Source: Monodelphis domestica (Eukaryota > Chordata > Mammalia > Didelphimorphia > Didelphidae). From it: a DNA stretch of 64,000 nucleotides. Positions 11,805-22,010 of the stretch are shown here, in pieces. Numbering within the stretch: the first letter of the stretch is position 1; the number at the start of each line of letters is the position of its first letter. Below the pieces are notes generated by a model. It searched no databases. It saw only the letters and a list, made by a program, of their open reading frames with translations, and was not told the origin of the DNA. The stretch spans positions 440,065,895 to 440,129,894 of the forward strand of contig NC_077227.1 in NCBI RefSeq assembly GCF_027887165.1, read 5' to 3'. The position numbers and the translations under genes are program-made.

Positions 11805-12210
11805 TCATCAAATCTATCACTTCCAGCTTGGGCAATAATTGAACAAATAATCAGTTATCTGGGCTCCAATTTGACAAATTAAATTGCAGAGAATTAAATA
11901 AGTTGTAGATCAATACCACTTGAATGATCAATTAATCATTCCCTGTAATTAAAGCCACCCAAACCTCATACACTTCATTTATGTTTTATTGTGCAATTTC
12001 TAATTTGGAGCTTTCAGGCAATTGTATTGATTGGAGGTATACTCATCATACCTGGTAATCAAAGAATTTATTAATCATCACACTTCCTTATGGGATATCT
12101 TGTTTAATTATCGTAGCCTTGCACTCATAAGAATGGTTTAATTCAAAACACGAATACTTTGGAATGATAGTTGATTGTCAATCTGTTCCAGTATGATTGT
12201 TTCATTCCAT
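11805..12210. promoter_or_regulatory. Candidate conserved non-coding element, TAAT-rich
   Basis: A non-repetitive AT-rich block with many homeodomain-type cores. ATTAATCA occurs at 11931-11938 and 12070-12077; both read TGATTAAT on the other strand, a PBX-HOX type site. Other cores include CTGTAATTAAAG, GGTAATCAAAG and GTTTAATTATCG. It lacks the microsatellites and SINE or LINE signatures that fill its surroundings. This is a compositional argument only; conservation was not tested. Confidence 0.35.
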
Positions 12211-12216
12211 ACAAGG

Positions 12217-12399
<183 letters not shown>

Positions 12400-13222
12400 T
12401 TATAAAGGAAAGATTTAGAAGAAAAATATTTGTATATTTATGTAGTATGTAAAAATATAGGCAGTAAAGTGTTTTTTCAAATTCATATTTTCGCTTTAAT
12501 CTTTTTCACAGAGGCCATGTGACTTAATTTATTATTTCCAAGGAATAGCACTCTTGAGATTCTCAGATGAAAGGGACCATGGCAGTATAAATTGTTATTA
12601 CCATTGTTATTATATGAAAATACAAATTAAATACCAAACAGATTAGTCTTCTACTTTGTTGCCATCACTTCTGAAATGAGTGCAAATAGAGCTTCCTATT
12701 CAATCTGGGATTTTAATATGTCACTGGAGAAGCTGGACAAGTGGTAGACTGACTTTGCTCCTCACAAACCATCCTGAAGATTTTGATAAAAGCAAAAATA
12801 GTATGCATCTTATTTCTTATGGACTGGGGTGCCAGCCAAGTACAGCTGCCCAAGAATGAATCTCTTTTCCTCATCTTTTTGGAATTGTAGTACTTAAGTG
12901 AAACCTGAATCTTCTTGAGTATGCTATGGAGTTCTTGTACCAATTAAAAAAAAAAAAGATATAAAACTACCTCCATTGTGCGAGGAGGGGTAGGAGAAAA
13001 GATCTGAGGAAACATCTCAGATACAAAATGAAAGGAAGTATCAAGGGAGAAACAAGTCACCATGGAAATACAGTCAGATTACATAGTAATAGAAAAGATA
13101 AACCCATAATTCAGAAAAAATAGTAGGCCAATGGGAATATAGAGATTCTCTATTTTCATTTCTTCTACCTAACCTACCCTAGCCTTAGCTACAAATATCA
13201 AAAAGCTTATGTGGGATCTTTA
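12400..13222. other. Intergenic sequence, nothing identified
   Basis: No gene, RNA or repeat family that I can name. There is a run of 11-12 A's at about 12946-12957. Confidence 0.35.
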
Positions 13223-13236
13223 ATAAGAGTAGTTAA

Positions 13237-13451
13237 GGGGGCAGCTGGGTAGCTCAGTGGATTGAGAGCTATCCCTAGAGATGGGAGGTCCTAGGTTCAA
13301 ATCTGGCTTCAGATACTTCCCAGCTGTGTAACCCTGGGCAAGTCACTTGACCCCCATTGCCTAGCCCTTGCCACTCTTCTGCCTTGGAACCAATATACAG
13401 TATTGACTCCAAGACAGAAGGTAAGGCTTTTTAAAAAAAATAAATAAAAAG
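13237..13451 (+). mobile_element. tRNA-derived marsupial CORE-SINE, well preserved
   Basis: A perfect 14-bp duplication, ATAAGAGTAGTTAA, flanks it at 13223-13236 and 13452-13465. The RNA polymerase III A box (TAGCTCAGTGG) and B box (AGGTTCAAATC) are intact. The CORE block and the 'ccactcttctgccttggaaccaatatacagtattgactccaagacagaaggtaagg' 3' region are followed by an A-rich tail. Its good condition suggests a comparatively recent insertion. Confidence 0.93.
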
Positions 13452-13557
13452 ATAAGAGTAGTTAACAAAATTATGAACTACAAGTGGTAGTTCTAGGAGA
13501 TGGTGGACTATTTTTGTGACCTTTTCAGGATGAGAATGTTTTGGGTATGATTCTTTG

Positions 13558-13572
13558 GAATTCTAGGGTTTT
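13558..13572. repeat. L1 target-site duplication, left copy
   Basis: GAATTCTAGGGTTTT, identical to 20000-20014. The L1 tail (as T's) follows directly. Confidence 0.92.
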
Positions 13573-13938
13573 TTTTTTTATTTTAATATTATTTTATTTG
13601 GTCGTTTTCATACATTATTCACTGGAAACAAAGATCGTTTTCTTTTCCTCCCCTCCCCTCCCCCCCCCCCCCTTTCCCTCTCCCATAGCCGACGCATGAT
13701 TCCACTGGTTATCACAGTGTGTTCTTGACTCGACCCCATTTCCCTGTTGTTGGAGTTTGCATTATAGTGTTCATTTAGAGTCTCTCCTCAGTCTTATCTC
13801 CTCCAACCCTGTAGTCAAGCAGTTGCTTTTCAGCGGTGTTTTTACTCCCACAGTTTATCCTCTGCTTGTGGGTAGTATTTTTTTTTTAGATCCCTGCAGA
13901 TTGATCAGGGATTGCATTGATACTAATGGAGAAGTCCA
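13573..13938 (-). other. L1 3' UTR with G-rich tract and poly(A) signal
   Basis: On the element's sense strand this is the region after ORF2. The C-rich run on the + strand (about 13648-13683, including 14 consecutive C's) is a G-rich polypurine tract in the L1 RNA. Such tracts are a hallmark of mammalian L1 3' UTRs and may form G-quadruplexes. AATAAA (TTTATT on +, 13593-13598) lies about 20 nt before the A tail. Confidence 0.85.
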
Positions 13939-16900
13939 TCACCTTCGATTGTACCACAATGTATCAGTCTCTGTGTATAATGTTTTCCTGGTTCTGCTCC
14001 TCTCGCTCTGCATTACTTCCTGGAGGTTGTTCCAGTCTCCATGGAACTTCTCCACTTTATTATTCCTTTTAGCACAATAGTATTCCATCACCAACATATA
14101 CCACAATTTGTTCAGCCATTCCCCAATTGAAGGGCATCCCCTCATTTTCCAATTTTTGGCCACCACAAAGAGCGCAGCTATGAATATTTTTGTACAAGTC
14201 TTTTTGTCCATTATCTCTTTGGGGTACAAGCCCAGCAGTGCTATGGCTGGATCAAAGGGCAGACAGTCTTTTATCGCCCTTTGGACATAGTTCCAAATTG
14301 CCCTCCAGAATGGTTGGATCAATTCACAACTCCACCAGCAATGAATTAATGTCCCCACTTTGCCACATCCCCTCCAGCATTCATTACTTTCCATAGCTGT
14401 CATGTTAGCCAATCTGCTAGGTGTGAGATGATACCTCAGAGTTGTTTTGATTTGCATCTCTCTGATTATAAGAGATGTAGAGCACTTTTTCATGTGCTTA
14501 TTAATAGTTTTGATTTCTTTGGCTGAGAATTGCCTGTTCATGTCCCTTGCCCATTTGTCAATTGGAGAATGGCTTGATTTTTTGTACAATTGATTTAGTT
14601 CTTTATAAATTTTAGTAATTAAACCTTTGTCAGAGGTTTTTATGAAGATTGTTTCCCAATTTGTTGCTACCCTTCTGATTTTGGTTACATTGGTTTTGTT
14701 TGTACAAAAACTTTTTAATTTGATGTAATCCAGATTATTTATTTTGCATTTTGTAATTCTTTCTAATTCTTGCTTGGTTTTGAAGTATTTCCCTTCCCAA
14801 AGGTCTGACATGTATACTATTCTGTGTTCGCCTAATTTTCTTATAGTTTCCTTCTTTATGTTCAAGTCATTCATCCATTTTGAATTTATCTTGGTGTAGG
14901 GTGTGAGGTGTTGATCTAAACCTAATCTTTCCCACACTGTCCTCCAATTTTCCCAACAGTTTTTATGAAATAGTGGATTTTTGTCCCAAAAGCTGGGATC
15001 TTTGGGTTTGTCATATACTGTCTTGCTGAGGTTGCTTGCCCCCAGTCTATTCCACTGATCCTCCTTTCTGTCTCTTAGCCAGTACCAAATTGTTTTGATG
15101 ACTGCTGCTTTATAATATAGTCTGAGATCTGGGACTGCAAGACCCCCTTCCTTTGTATTTTTTTTCATTAATTCCCTGGATATCCTTGATCTTTTGTTCT
15201 TCCAAATGAACTTTGTTATGTTTTTTTCTAAATCAGTAAAAAAAATTTTTGGAAGTTCCATGGGTATGGCACTAAATAGATAGATGAGTTTGGGTAGGAT
15301 GGTCATTTTTATTATATTGGCTCGTCCTACCCATGAGCAGTTAATGTTCTTCCAATTGTTCAAGTCTAGTTTTAGTTGTGTGGAAAGTGTTTTGTAGTTG
15401 TGTTCATATAGATCCTGTGTTTGTCTTGGGAGATAGATTCCTAAGTATTTTATTTTGTCTTGGGTAATTTTGAATGGGATTTCTCTTTCTAGTTCTTGCT
15501 GCTGAGCTGTGTTGGAATTATATAGAAATGCTGATGACTTATGTGGGTTTATTTTGTATCCTGCAACTTTGCTAAAGTTGTTGATTATTTCAATTAGCTT
15601 TTTGGTTGAGTCTCTAGGATTCTTTAAGTAGACCATCATGTCATCTGCAAAGAGTGATAATTTGGTCTCCTCCTTGCCTATTTTGATGCCTTCAATTTCT
15701 TTTTCTTCTCTAATTGCTACTGCTAGTGTTTCTAATACAATGTCAAATAATAGAGGTGATAATGGGCATCCTTGTTTCACTCCTGATCTTAATGGGAATG
15801 GATTTAGTTTATCCCCATTGCAGATGATATTAGCTGATGGTTTTAGATATATACTGTTTATTATTTTTAGGAATGACCCTTCTATTCCTATGCTTTCTAG
15901 TGTTTTTAGTAGGAATGGGTGTTGTATTTTATCAAAGGCTTTTTCTGCATCTATTGAGATAATCATGTGGTTCTTGTTGGTTTGCTTGTTGATGTGGTCA
16001 ATTATGTGGATAGTTTTCCTAATGTTGAACCAGCCCTGCATCCCTGGTATGAATCCTACTTGATCATGGTGGATGACCCTTCTAATCACTTGCTGGAGTC
16101 TTTTTGCTAGTATCCTATTTAAGATTTTTGCATCTATATTCATTAGGGAGATTGGCCTATAGTTTTCTTTCTCTGTTTTTGGCCTGCCTGGCTTTGGAAT
16201 TAGTACCATGCTTGTGTCATAAAAGGAGTTTGGTAGGACTCCCTCTTTGCTTATTATGTCAAATAGTTTGTATAGTATTGGGGTTAACTGTTCTCTGAAT
16301 GTTTGATAGAATTCACTGGTGAATCCATCAGGCCCTGGGGATTTTTTCTTAGGCAGTTCTTTGATGGCTTGATGGATTTCAATTTCTGATATGGGATTAT
16401 TTAAGAAAACTATTTCTTCTTCTGTTAGTCTAGGCAATTTATATTTTTGTAAATATTCACCCATATCACCTAGGTTGGTATATTTATTGCCATATAGTTG
16501 GGCAAAGTAGTTTTTAATGATTGCCTTAATTTCCTCTTCATTGGAGGTGAGATCCCCCTTTTCATCCTTGATGCTATTAATTTGCTTTTCTTCTTTCCTT
16601 TTTTTAATTAAATTAACCAGTACTTTGTCTATTTTGTCTGTTTTTTCAAAGTACCAGCTTCTAGTCTTGTTTATTAGCTCAATAGTTCTGTCACTTTCTA
16701 TTTTATTAATTTCTCCCTTAATTTTTAGGATCTCTAGTATGGTTTTCTTCTGGGGGTTTTTAATTTGTTCATTCTCAAGTTTTTTTATTTGCATTTCCAA
16801 TTCCTTGGTCTCTGTCCTCCCTAATTTGTTAATATATGCACTCAGGGATATGAATTTTCCTCTAAGTACTGCCTTGGCTGCATCCCATAAGGTTTGAAAG

Positions 16901-17745
16901 GATGTTTCGCCGTTGTCATTTTCTTCAACGAAATTGTTAATTGTTTCTATGATTTCTTCTCTAACTATCCGATTTTGGAGTATCATGTTATTTAATTTCC
17001 AATTAATTTTTGATTTGGGTCTCCATGTACCCTTGCCGATCAATATTTTAATTGCCTTGTGATCTGAAAAGGCTGCAGTTAATATTTCTGCTTTTCTGCA
17101 TTTAAGTGCCATGTTTCTATGACCTAGTGTATGATCTATTTTTGTGAATGTGCCATGTGGTGCTGAAAAGAAGGTGTATTCTTTTTTGTCCCTATTTATT
17201 TTTCTCCATATGTCTATTAATTCTAATTTTTCTAAGATTTCATTCACCTCTTTTACCTCTTTCTTATTTATTTTTTGATTTGATTTATCTAAATTTGATA
17301 GTGGTTGGTTCAAGTCTCCCACTAATATGGTTTTACTGTCTATTTCCTCCTTCAATTCTCCTAGTTTCTCTATTAAAAATTTGGATGCTATACCATTTGG
17401 TGCATACATGTTGATTAGTGATATTTCCTCATTGTCTATACTTCCTTTTAGCAGAATATATTTACCTTCCCTGTCCCTTTTGATCAAGTCTATTTGTACT
17501 TTGGCTTTGTCAGATATCATGATTGCAACTCCTGCCTTCTTTCTATCGGTTGAGGCCCAAAAGGTCTTACTCCAACCTTTAATTCTAACCTTGTGAGTGT
17601 CAACCCGTCTCATATGTGTTTCTTGAAGACAACATATGGTAGGGTTTTGGGTTCTAATCCAATCTGCTATTTGTCTGCGTTTTATGGGTGAGTTCATCCC
17701 ATTCACATTCAAAGTTATGATTGTTATTTGTGGATTCGCTGGCAT
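13939..17745 (-). CDS. L1 ORF2 protein: endonuclease and reverse transcriptase
   Basis: Encodes 1268 residues with no internal stop, close to human ORF2p (1275). It nicks target DNA and copies the L1 RNA at the nick. The apurinic-type endonuclease comes first: N15 in LNVNG, E42 in QETHM, D144 and N146 in VGDLN, D204/H205 in KIDH and D228/H229 in SDHK. All catalytic positions known from human L1 are kept. The reverse transcriptase follows: LIPKPGR (515-521), [27 protein letters not shown] and the catalytic FADD at 699-702. The C-terminal Cys/His motif is at 1123-1140 (C1123, C1127, H1135, C1140). The start ATG is the first in frame after a long spacer, so translation probably relies on reinitiation or an unconventional mechanism, as known for mammalian L1. 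Open frames on the other strand are shadows. Confidence 0.97.
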   Translation of the reverse strand: MPANPQITIITLNVNGMNSPIKRRQIADWIRTQNPTICCLQETHMRRVDTHKVRIKGWSKTFWASTDRKKAGVAIMISDKAKVQIDLIKRDREGKYILLKGSIDNEEISLINMYAPNGIASKFLIEKLGELKEEIDSKTILVGDLNQPLSNLDKSNQKINKKEVKEVNEILEKLELIDIWRKINRDKKEYTFFSAPHGTFTKIDHTLGHRNMALKCRKAEILTAAFSDHKAIKILIGKGTWRPKSKINWKLNNMILQNRIVREEIIETINNFVEENDNGETSFQTLWDAAKAVLRGKFISLSAYINKLGRTETKELEMQIKKLENEQIKNPQKKTILEILKIKGEINKIESDRTIELINKTRSWYFEKTDKIDKVLVNLIKKRKEEKQINSIKDEKGDLTSNEEEIKAIIKNYFAQLYGNKYTNLGDMGEYLQKYKLPRLTEEEIVFLNNPISEIEIHQAIKELPKKKSPGPDGFTSEFYQTFREQLTPILYKLFDIISKEGVLPNSFYDTSMVLIPKPGRPKTEKENYRPISLMNIDAKILNRILAKRLQQVIRRVIHHDQVGFIPGMQGWFNIRKTIHIIDHINKQTNKNHMIISIDAEKAFDKIQHPFLLKTLESIGIEGSFLKIINSIYLKPSANIICNGDKLNPFPLRSGVKQGCPLSPLLFDIVLETLAVAIREEKEIEGIKIGKEETKLSLFADDMMVYLKNPRDSTKKLIEIINNFSKVAGYKINPHKSSAFLYNSNTAQQQELEREIPFKITQDKIKYLGIYLPRQTQDLYEHNYKTLSTQLKLDLNNWKNINCSWVGRANIIKMTILPKLIYLFSAIPMELPKIFFTDLEKNITKFIWKNKRSRISRELMKKNTKEGGLAVPDLRLYYKAAVIKTIWYWLRDRKEDQWNRLGASNLSKTVYDKPKDPSFWDKNPLFHKNCWENWRTVWERLGLDQHLTPYTKINSKWMNDLNIKKETIRKLGEHRIVYMSDLWEGKYFKTKQELERITKCKINNLDYIKLKSFCTNKTNVTKIRRVATNWETIFIKTSDKGLITKIYKELNQLYKKSSHSPIDKWARDMNRQFSAKEIKTINKHMKKCSTSLIIREMQIKTTLRYHLTPSRLANMTAMESNECWRGCGKVGTLIHCWWSCELIQPFWRAIWNYVQRAIKDCLPFDPAIALLGLYPKEIMDKKTCTKIFIAALFVVAKNWKMRGCPSIGEWLNKLWYMLVMEYYCAKRNNKVEKFHGDWNNLQEVMQSERSRTRKTLYTETDTLWYNRR

Positions 17746-18430
17746 TTTGATATCTTCCCCTAGTTCTGACCTTTCTTCTTTAGCTTTCTCCTTTTGAACC
17801 AGTGATTTACTTTAGGTCAGTCCCCCTAGTCCCCTCCCTTGAGATGCTTCCCTTTCTAGCCCCTCCCTTTTTATGCTCCCTTCCCCTCCCCCCTCTCCTT
17901 CCCTCCCTTTTTGTACTCCCTCCCCCCTCCCCCTCCTTAATTTTCCTTTCTTTCTTGCCCTAATGGATAAGATAGAATTCAGGATCCCACTGGATCTAGA
18001 TGTTCTTCCCTCTCAGATTTGATTTCACTGAGAGTAAGGTTTAAGTAATTCCACTTCACACTCTCTTCCTCTCCTTCTCATATGAGAGTTCTTCCCCTCC
18101 CCTTCCCATGTGTATCTTTATATGGGAAAGTTTATTCTATTGATTCCTCCCCTATTTCTTGAAGTTAATCTTAGTATTATCACGGTTCCCCCCTCCCTTT
18201 TCCTTTTTTTGCCCCAACTTTCCCCAAATCTTCTTAATTCCCCAATCTTTCCCTATGCATGTTTTTCTAACTACTCTTATGATGATACAATTTATGAGAG
18301 TTACACAAAACATTTTCCCCACATATTAATATATATAATTTGATGTAAATGTAGTCCTTATAGAAGAGAGTTTGACTTAAAGAGAAAGATAAGATTTATC
18401 TCCTTTTCCCTTTCTTTCATATTTACCTTT
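17746..18430 (-). other. L1 inter-ORF spacer, long and purine-rich
   Basis: 685 nt lie between the ORF1 stop and the ORF2 start; human L1 has about 63 nt here. On the sense strand it is strongly purine-rich, seen as repeated CCCTCCC-type runs on the + strand at 17820-17940 and 18060-18200. No open frame spans it. A similar purine-rich stretch precedes ORF2-like sequence in the old L1 near 26.1-26.6 kb, so this is probably a family trait and not a single insertion. Confidence 0.85.
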
Positions 18431-19414
18431 TCATGTTTCTCTTGCTTTCTGTGCTTGGATATCGAACTTTCCACAGAGCTCTGGTCTTTTCTTAGCAAAT
18501 GCTTGGAAATCTTCTATTTTGTTGAATGCCCATACTTTCCCCTGGAAGTATATAGTCAGTTTTGCTGGGTAGTTGATTCTTGGTTGGAGACCCAGCTCTC
18601 TTGCCTTTCTAAATATCGTGTTCCATGCTTTGCGGTCTCTTAGTGTATTAGCCGCTAAGTCGTGTGTGATCCTTATGGGAGCCCCCTTATATCTGAAGCT
18701 CTTCTTCTTGGCTTCTTGTAGGATTTTCTCCTTTACTTGGAAGCTCTTGAATTTGGCAATTACATTCCTAGGGGTTGTCTTTTGGGGATTTAGTATAGAA
18801 GGTGTTCTATGAATCCTTTCTATTTCTATTTTGCCCCCTTGCTCCAGAACGTGAGGGCAATTTTCTTTTATAATCTCCTGTAGAATAATATGCAATTTGT
18901 TGTTTACCTCTGGTTTTTCTGGGAGACCGATGATACGGAGATTTTCTCGTCTTCCTCTGTTCTCCAGGTCCGTGACCTTCTCAGTGAGATATTTTATGTT
19001 TTCTTCCAATTCATTAATTATTTGGGTTTGCTTTATTGATTCTTGCTGTTTTATCATCTCACTTTCTTCGAGGTGCTTAATTCTGGTCATTAGGGACTGG
19101 TTTTGCTTTTCAGCCTTGTCTGCCCTTCTATTGGATGCTTTGAGTTCTTTTTCCAATTGAGCAGTCTTATCTGTCAGACAGCTGATCTCTTTCTCCCATT
19201 TTTCTTTCCAGAAGGTTTCCATCTTTTGGATAAGTTCCAGTTTGAGATCTTCCAGAGCTTGTTGATAGTTTCCATTTTGGGAGGCGTGTTCTGAATTTTT
19301 TTGGATTTCCTCCTCATTCTCCTCTTTTCCTTGGGTACTTCCACCATAAAAGTTTTCAATAGTCACTTTTTTCCCTTTCTTCCTGGAGGCTTGATTTTGG
19401 GCCATGTGAGCCAT
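18431..19414 (-). CDS. L1 ORF1 protein: RNA-binding chaperone
   Basis: 327 residues, uninterrupted (human ORF1p is 338). ORF1p trimerises and coats L1 RNA. The N-terminus is basic (MAHMAQNQASRKKGKK), followed by a heptad-rich coiled coil at roughly 50-152 ('LKLELIQKMETFWKEKWEK...'). An RRM-like domain starts at about 157 (ENLRIIGLPEKPEV) and the C-terminal domain carries KTTPRNVIAKF, YKGAPIRITHDLA and YPAKLTIYFQGKVWAF. These are the canonical ORF1p blocks. A second in-frame ATG lies at codon 4. I chose the first ATG because it gives the full basic N-terminus; the difference is only three residues. Confidence 0.95.
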   Translation of the reverse strand: MAHMAQNQASRKKGKKVTIENFYGGSTQGKEENEEEIQKNSEHASQNGNYQQALEDLKLELIQKMETFWKEKWEKEISCLTDKTAQLEKELKASNRRADKAEKQNQSLMTRIKHLEESEMIKQQESIKQTQIINELEENIKYLTEKVTDLENRGRRENLRIIGLPEKPEVNNKLHIILQEIIKENCPHVLEQGGKIEIERIHRTPSILNPQKTTPRNVIAKFKSFQVKEKILQEAKKKSFRYKGAPIRITHDLAANTLRDRKAWNTIFRKARELGLQPRINYPAKLTIYFQGKVWAFNKIEDFQAFAKKRPELCGKFDIQAQKARET

Positions 19415-19999
19415 CCCTTTGGTGGTTTTATTCCCCTTTCCTTTTTGGTCTGGGGTATGGGTTATAAGAGCGGTTTTTCTGTGAATTTAGGTTGCTTCAG
19501 ACTAGTTCTTCCCAGCCTCCGAGCCCAGGTATTCAGCTCCGCCCAGATAATCAGCGCGCGTTGTTCAGCGCAGCCCGCCCCAAGTCCAGTTCCGCTGGAT
19601 TCTCCAGTGAAAGCGCCCTGAGGCGTTTTTTCCTGGCAGTCCCCAGATCCCAAGGACCCTGGAGTGCCCCCCCAGACAGAGATGCTCCCCACTCACTCGC
19701 TGTCCCGGTGAGCGCTCAGGTAGCTCACTCTGGTTTAGTGGGGGAGGTGGGGTGGGGGAAGGGCGGCTCCGTTCACTTTTCTGTGCAAGCTTTTCCTTCT
19801 TATTTTAGTGTGGAAATGTTCAAGCCCCACGTACCTTTGCCTCTGTGGGGTACTGGGGAGTCCTTCTGTTCCTCCAAAGGTGATTTTATGCTCCTTTGAT
19901 GTAGTCTATTTCGTTCCGTGCCGGGGAGAGGAAGTGTGTGGAGTCTAGATTGCAGCCATGATTACCCAGAAGTGATCGGTGCTCCAAAGTAGTGATTCT
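19415..19999 (-). promoter_or_regulatory. L1 5' UTR / internal promoter
   Basis: 585 nt from the 5' end to ORF1. It is GC- and CpG-richer than the rest of the window, with a cluster around 19545-19600 including GCGCGCG. The sense-strand start reads GGGTAATCATGGCTGCAATC, which holds an ATGGC core like the YY1 site at the start of human L1. The promoter role is established for L1 5' UTRs; the YY1 suggestion here is weak inference. Confidence 0.7.
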
Positions 20000-20014
20000 G
20001 AATTCTAGGGTTTT
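20000..20014. repeat. L1 target-site duplication, right copy
   Basis: GAATTCTAGGGTTTT, identical to 13558-13572 and followed by AATGCTGG, which completes the TTTT/AA endonuclease site. Confidence 0.92.
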
Positions 20015-20304
20015 AATGCTGGGTGGACTATTGGAGATCTTTGTGTAGAAGGCACTTTTTATCACCATAGAATCCAAAACAGAGAAAGCAGGAAACTGGT
20101 TTCAGTAGGATGCATCAAGCATCAGGGAAGAGAGGAAAAGAGTTCTCCTACTTTCTTCTAACTTGTCTAACTCAGTTGCTCAGTATAGGAAAGGATGCAA
20201 ACTCTCTCTGATGTAGAATAAGGATTATGTTTTTGGTTGATATGCATGGTACCTAGTCCTGAATCCTATCCCAACACCTGCAATAAAACCTAACTCATTT
20301 ATTT

Positions 20305-20525
20305 CTAGTTCTAACAGTTCATAGCATAGTGGAAAGAGCATTGGTTTGAAGTCAGAGGACTTAAGTTCAAATCTTCCCTCTGATTTGTGATTTTTAACAA
20401 GTTCCTTATCCAAATTCCTTTTCCTCTTTGGGAATCAGTTTCCTCATTTTATAAATAATAGAGTTGGACTAGTTGGTCTTAGAAGTTTCTTCCAGCTATA
20501 ACTCTGTAATCCTATGATGTTTAAT
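20305..20525 (+). mobile_element. CORE-SINE (MIR/THER type)
   Basis: 'catagtggaaagagcattgg', 'aagtcagaggacttaagttcaaatc', 'gggaatcagtttcctcatttt' and 'gagttggactagttggtcttagaagtttcttccagctataactctgtaatcctatga' form a full-length diverged copy. Confidence 0.78.
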
Positions 20526-21765
20526 AGAAAAATCTCACATGCCTCAGTTGTATCAAATTTGAATTGAGTCCAAATCTCAGGAATGATTCCAGGGATAACC
20601 TACCAAAAACTGTGAAGAAAAGTTTCTCTTTGATATCTCTCCTGTCAGCATCTTCTCTAAGCCACTTCAATTCTCCAAGATTTCTTACTAAGGTACTCTG
20701 CCTAGATATATCTTCATTCCCTATACCTGAGCCCCTTACTCCTAATATTTTTTGCTTTACTATCAAAAATCCCCCATTCTGCATCCTATTTCCTTAGAGA
20801 CCTACTCTCTGCAAGAGAATTAGCAGCCAAATTGATGACAATGCTGATATATTTTTTAAAAGTACTCGAAAATAAAGTGAAAGAAAAGGTGAAAAGAAAG
20901 GCTATTTGTCACTAATTTGGGGGGTATCCTATAGGTAGAGTTAAGCCTTTATGATTTTTAAAATGAGGACAATATTGACTTAATTTAGTTATCCCCTGGT
21001 GGGGGATTAGGATACATTGAAGGGTCTTGGTTTTTGTTCCTCAGGAAAATCTTATGCCACTTTTCAACCGGGGCCACATGAAAATTGGATATGGTAACCC
21101 AGGACTGTTGCTATTCCTAGAAGGGATTAGGAAAAATAGTTTTCATCTTTTTCTTTTGGTTTCTCCTTTGCCCTCCTCATCAATGAAGCTCTCTAGCTCC
21201 AAAGCATCATAGCAAATATCACCTAAACAAAATTCCTTGCATAAGATTTCTGAATTTTGTTTGTTCCCTTTTCCTTTCTAAATATACCTCCTGAAAAACA
21301 TTCTTACAATCTTCAGTGTATGGAGAGAAAGGTAATTGGGAAAGAGGATAATAAGAGCCCAAACTACAGAATCAAGAGACAGTACCAGCAAAAGAAAAAA
21401 TAAGGACAGCAAATTGAATGCAACTAATCTGCAAATCCCAGATGATAAACCAACTCAGGACCTAAGGAAAACTTAGGGAGTTTGGGGTCTCAGGGTAGGG
21501 TTTTGTCTGAAAGTTTAGAAAATAATGAAAGTAAAATTTCCTTGACCAATTCCAATAAGAGAAACTAGTGGTCAGAGATACTGGTGTGAGGTTATCATGG
21601 CCCAAGAATCAGGGCTGGATTCTAAACAGAGGCTGTGGGAGCTTATTAGTGCTGTCTCTCCCAGCAGACTATTTGATGTTCTATTCCAATTAAAAATTAC
21701 CTCATATTACTGTTCTCCATTTACTCTACATCTCAGTTTAACTAGTTTAGACTGAATCCCCACTA
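20526..21765. other. Intergenic sequence, nothing identified
   Basis: No coding motif, RNA gene or repeat family recognised. The short frames at 20521-20797 on both strands have no support. Confidence 0.35.
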
Positions 21766-22010
21766 TGTTCTAAGCATTTTACTATCGCCAAATCTTTAGT
21801 CACAGTTTCCTAAACTGGAAACACCCTCAGCTCTCTTCTTCATCTATTGAATTCCTCCCCACCCTTTAAAGCCAAATTCAAATGCCACTTTTTCCCTAAA
21901 GTTTCCCCTGATTCTCCTGGAGTTAGTAATAACCTTCCCCTCACAGATCTTCCCTAGTATTTTGTTTTATGTATCTCTAATAGACTTGTCGTAAAGCACT
22001 ATAATACCTT
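21766..22010 (+). mobile_element. L2 LINE 3' fragment
   Basis: 'cctccccaccctttaaagccaaattcaaatgccactttttccctaaagtttcccctgattctcctggag' is the L2 3' block for a 'cctTCAAG...CCACCTCCT...GAAGCCTTCCCTGA' consensus. 'ttttatgtatctctaat' follows. Confidence 0.65.

Larger units (their letters stand above)
13573..19999 (-). mobile_element. Full-length L1 LINE with both ORFs open
   Basis: A complete non-LTR retrotransposon of about 6.43 kb on the - strand: 5' UTR 19415-19999, ORF1 18431-19414, spacer 17746-18430, ORF2 13939-17745 and 3' UTR with a short A tail. A perfect 15-bp duplication, GAATTCTAGGGTTTT, lies at 13558-13572 and 20000-20014. The undisturbed target reads GGGTTTT/AATG, the preferred L1 endonuclease site TTTT/AA with the nick on the strand expected for this orientation. 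The tail is only about 7-11 A's and then becomes A/T-mixed. Intact frames and an unmutated duplication imply a recent insertion that might still be able to move. Confidence 0.95.

Noticed and set aside
15638-17596. Several + strand frames of 60-140 residues
   Set aside because: Shadow frames opposite the intact L1 ORF2.
18455-19621. + strand frames opposite L1 ORF1 and the 5' UTR
   Set aside because: Shadow frames; no independent motif or expected gene structure.
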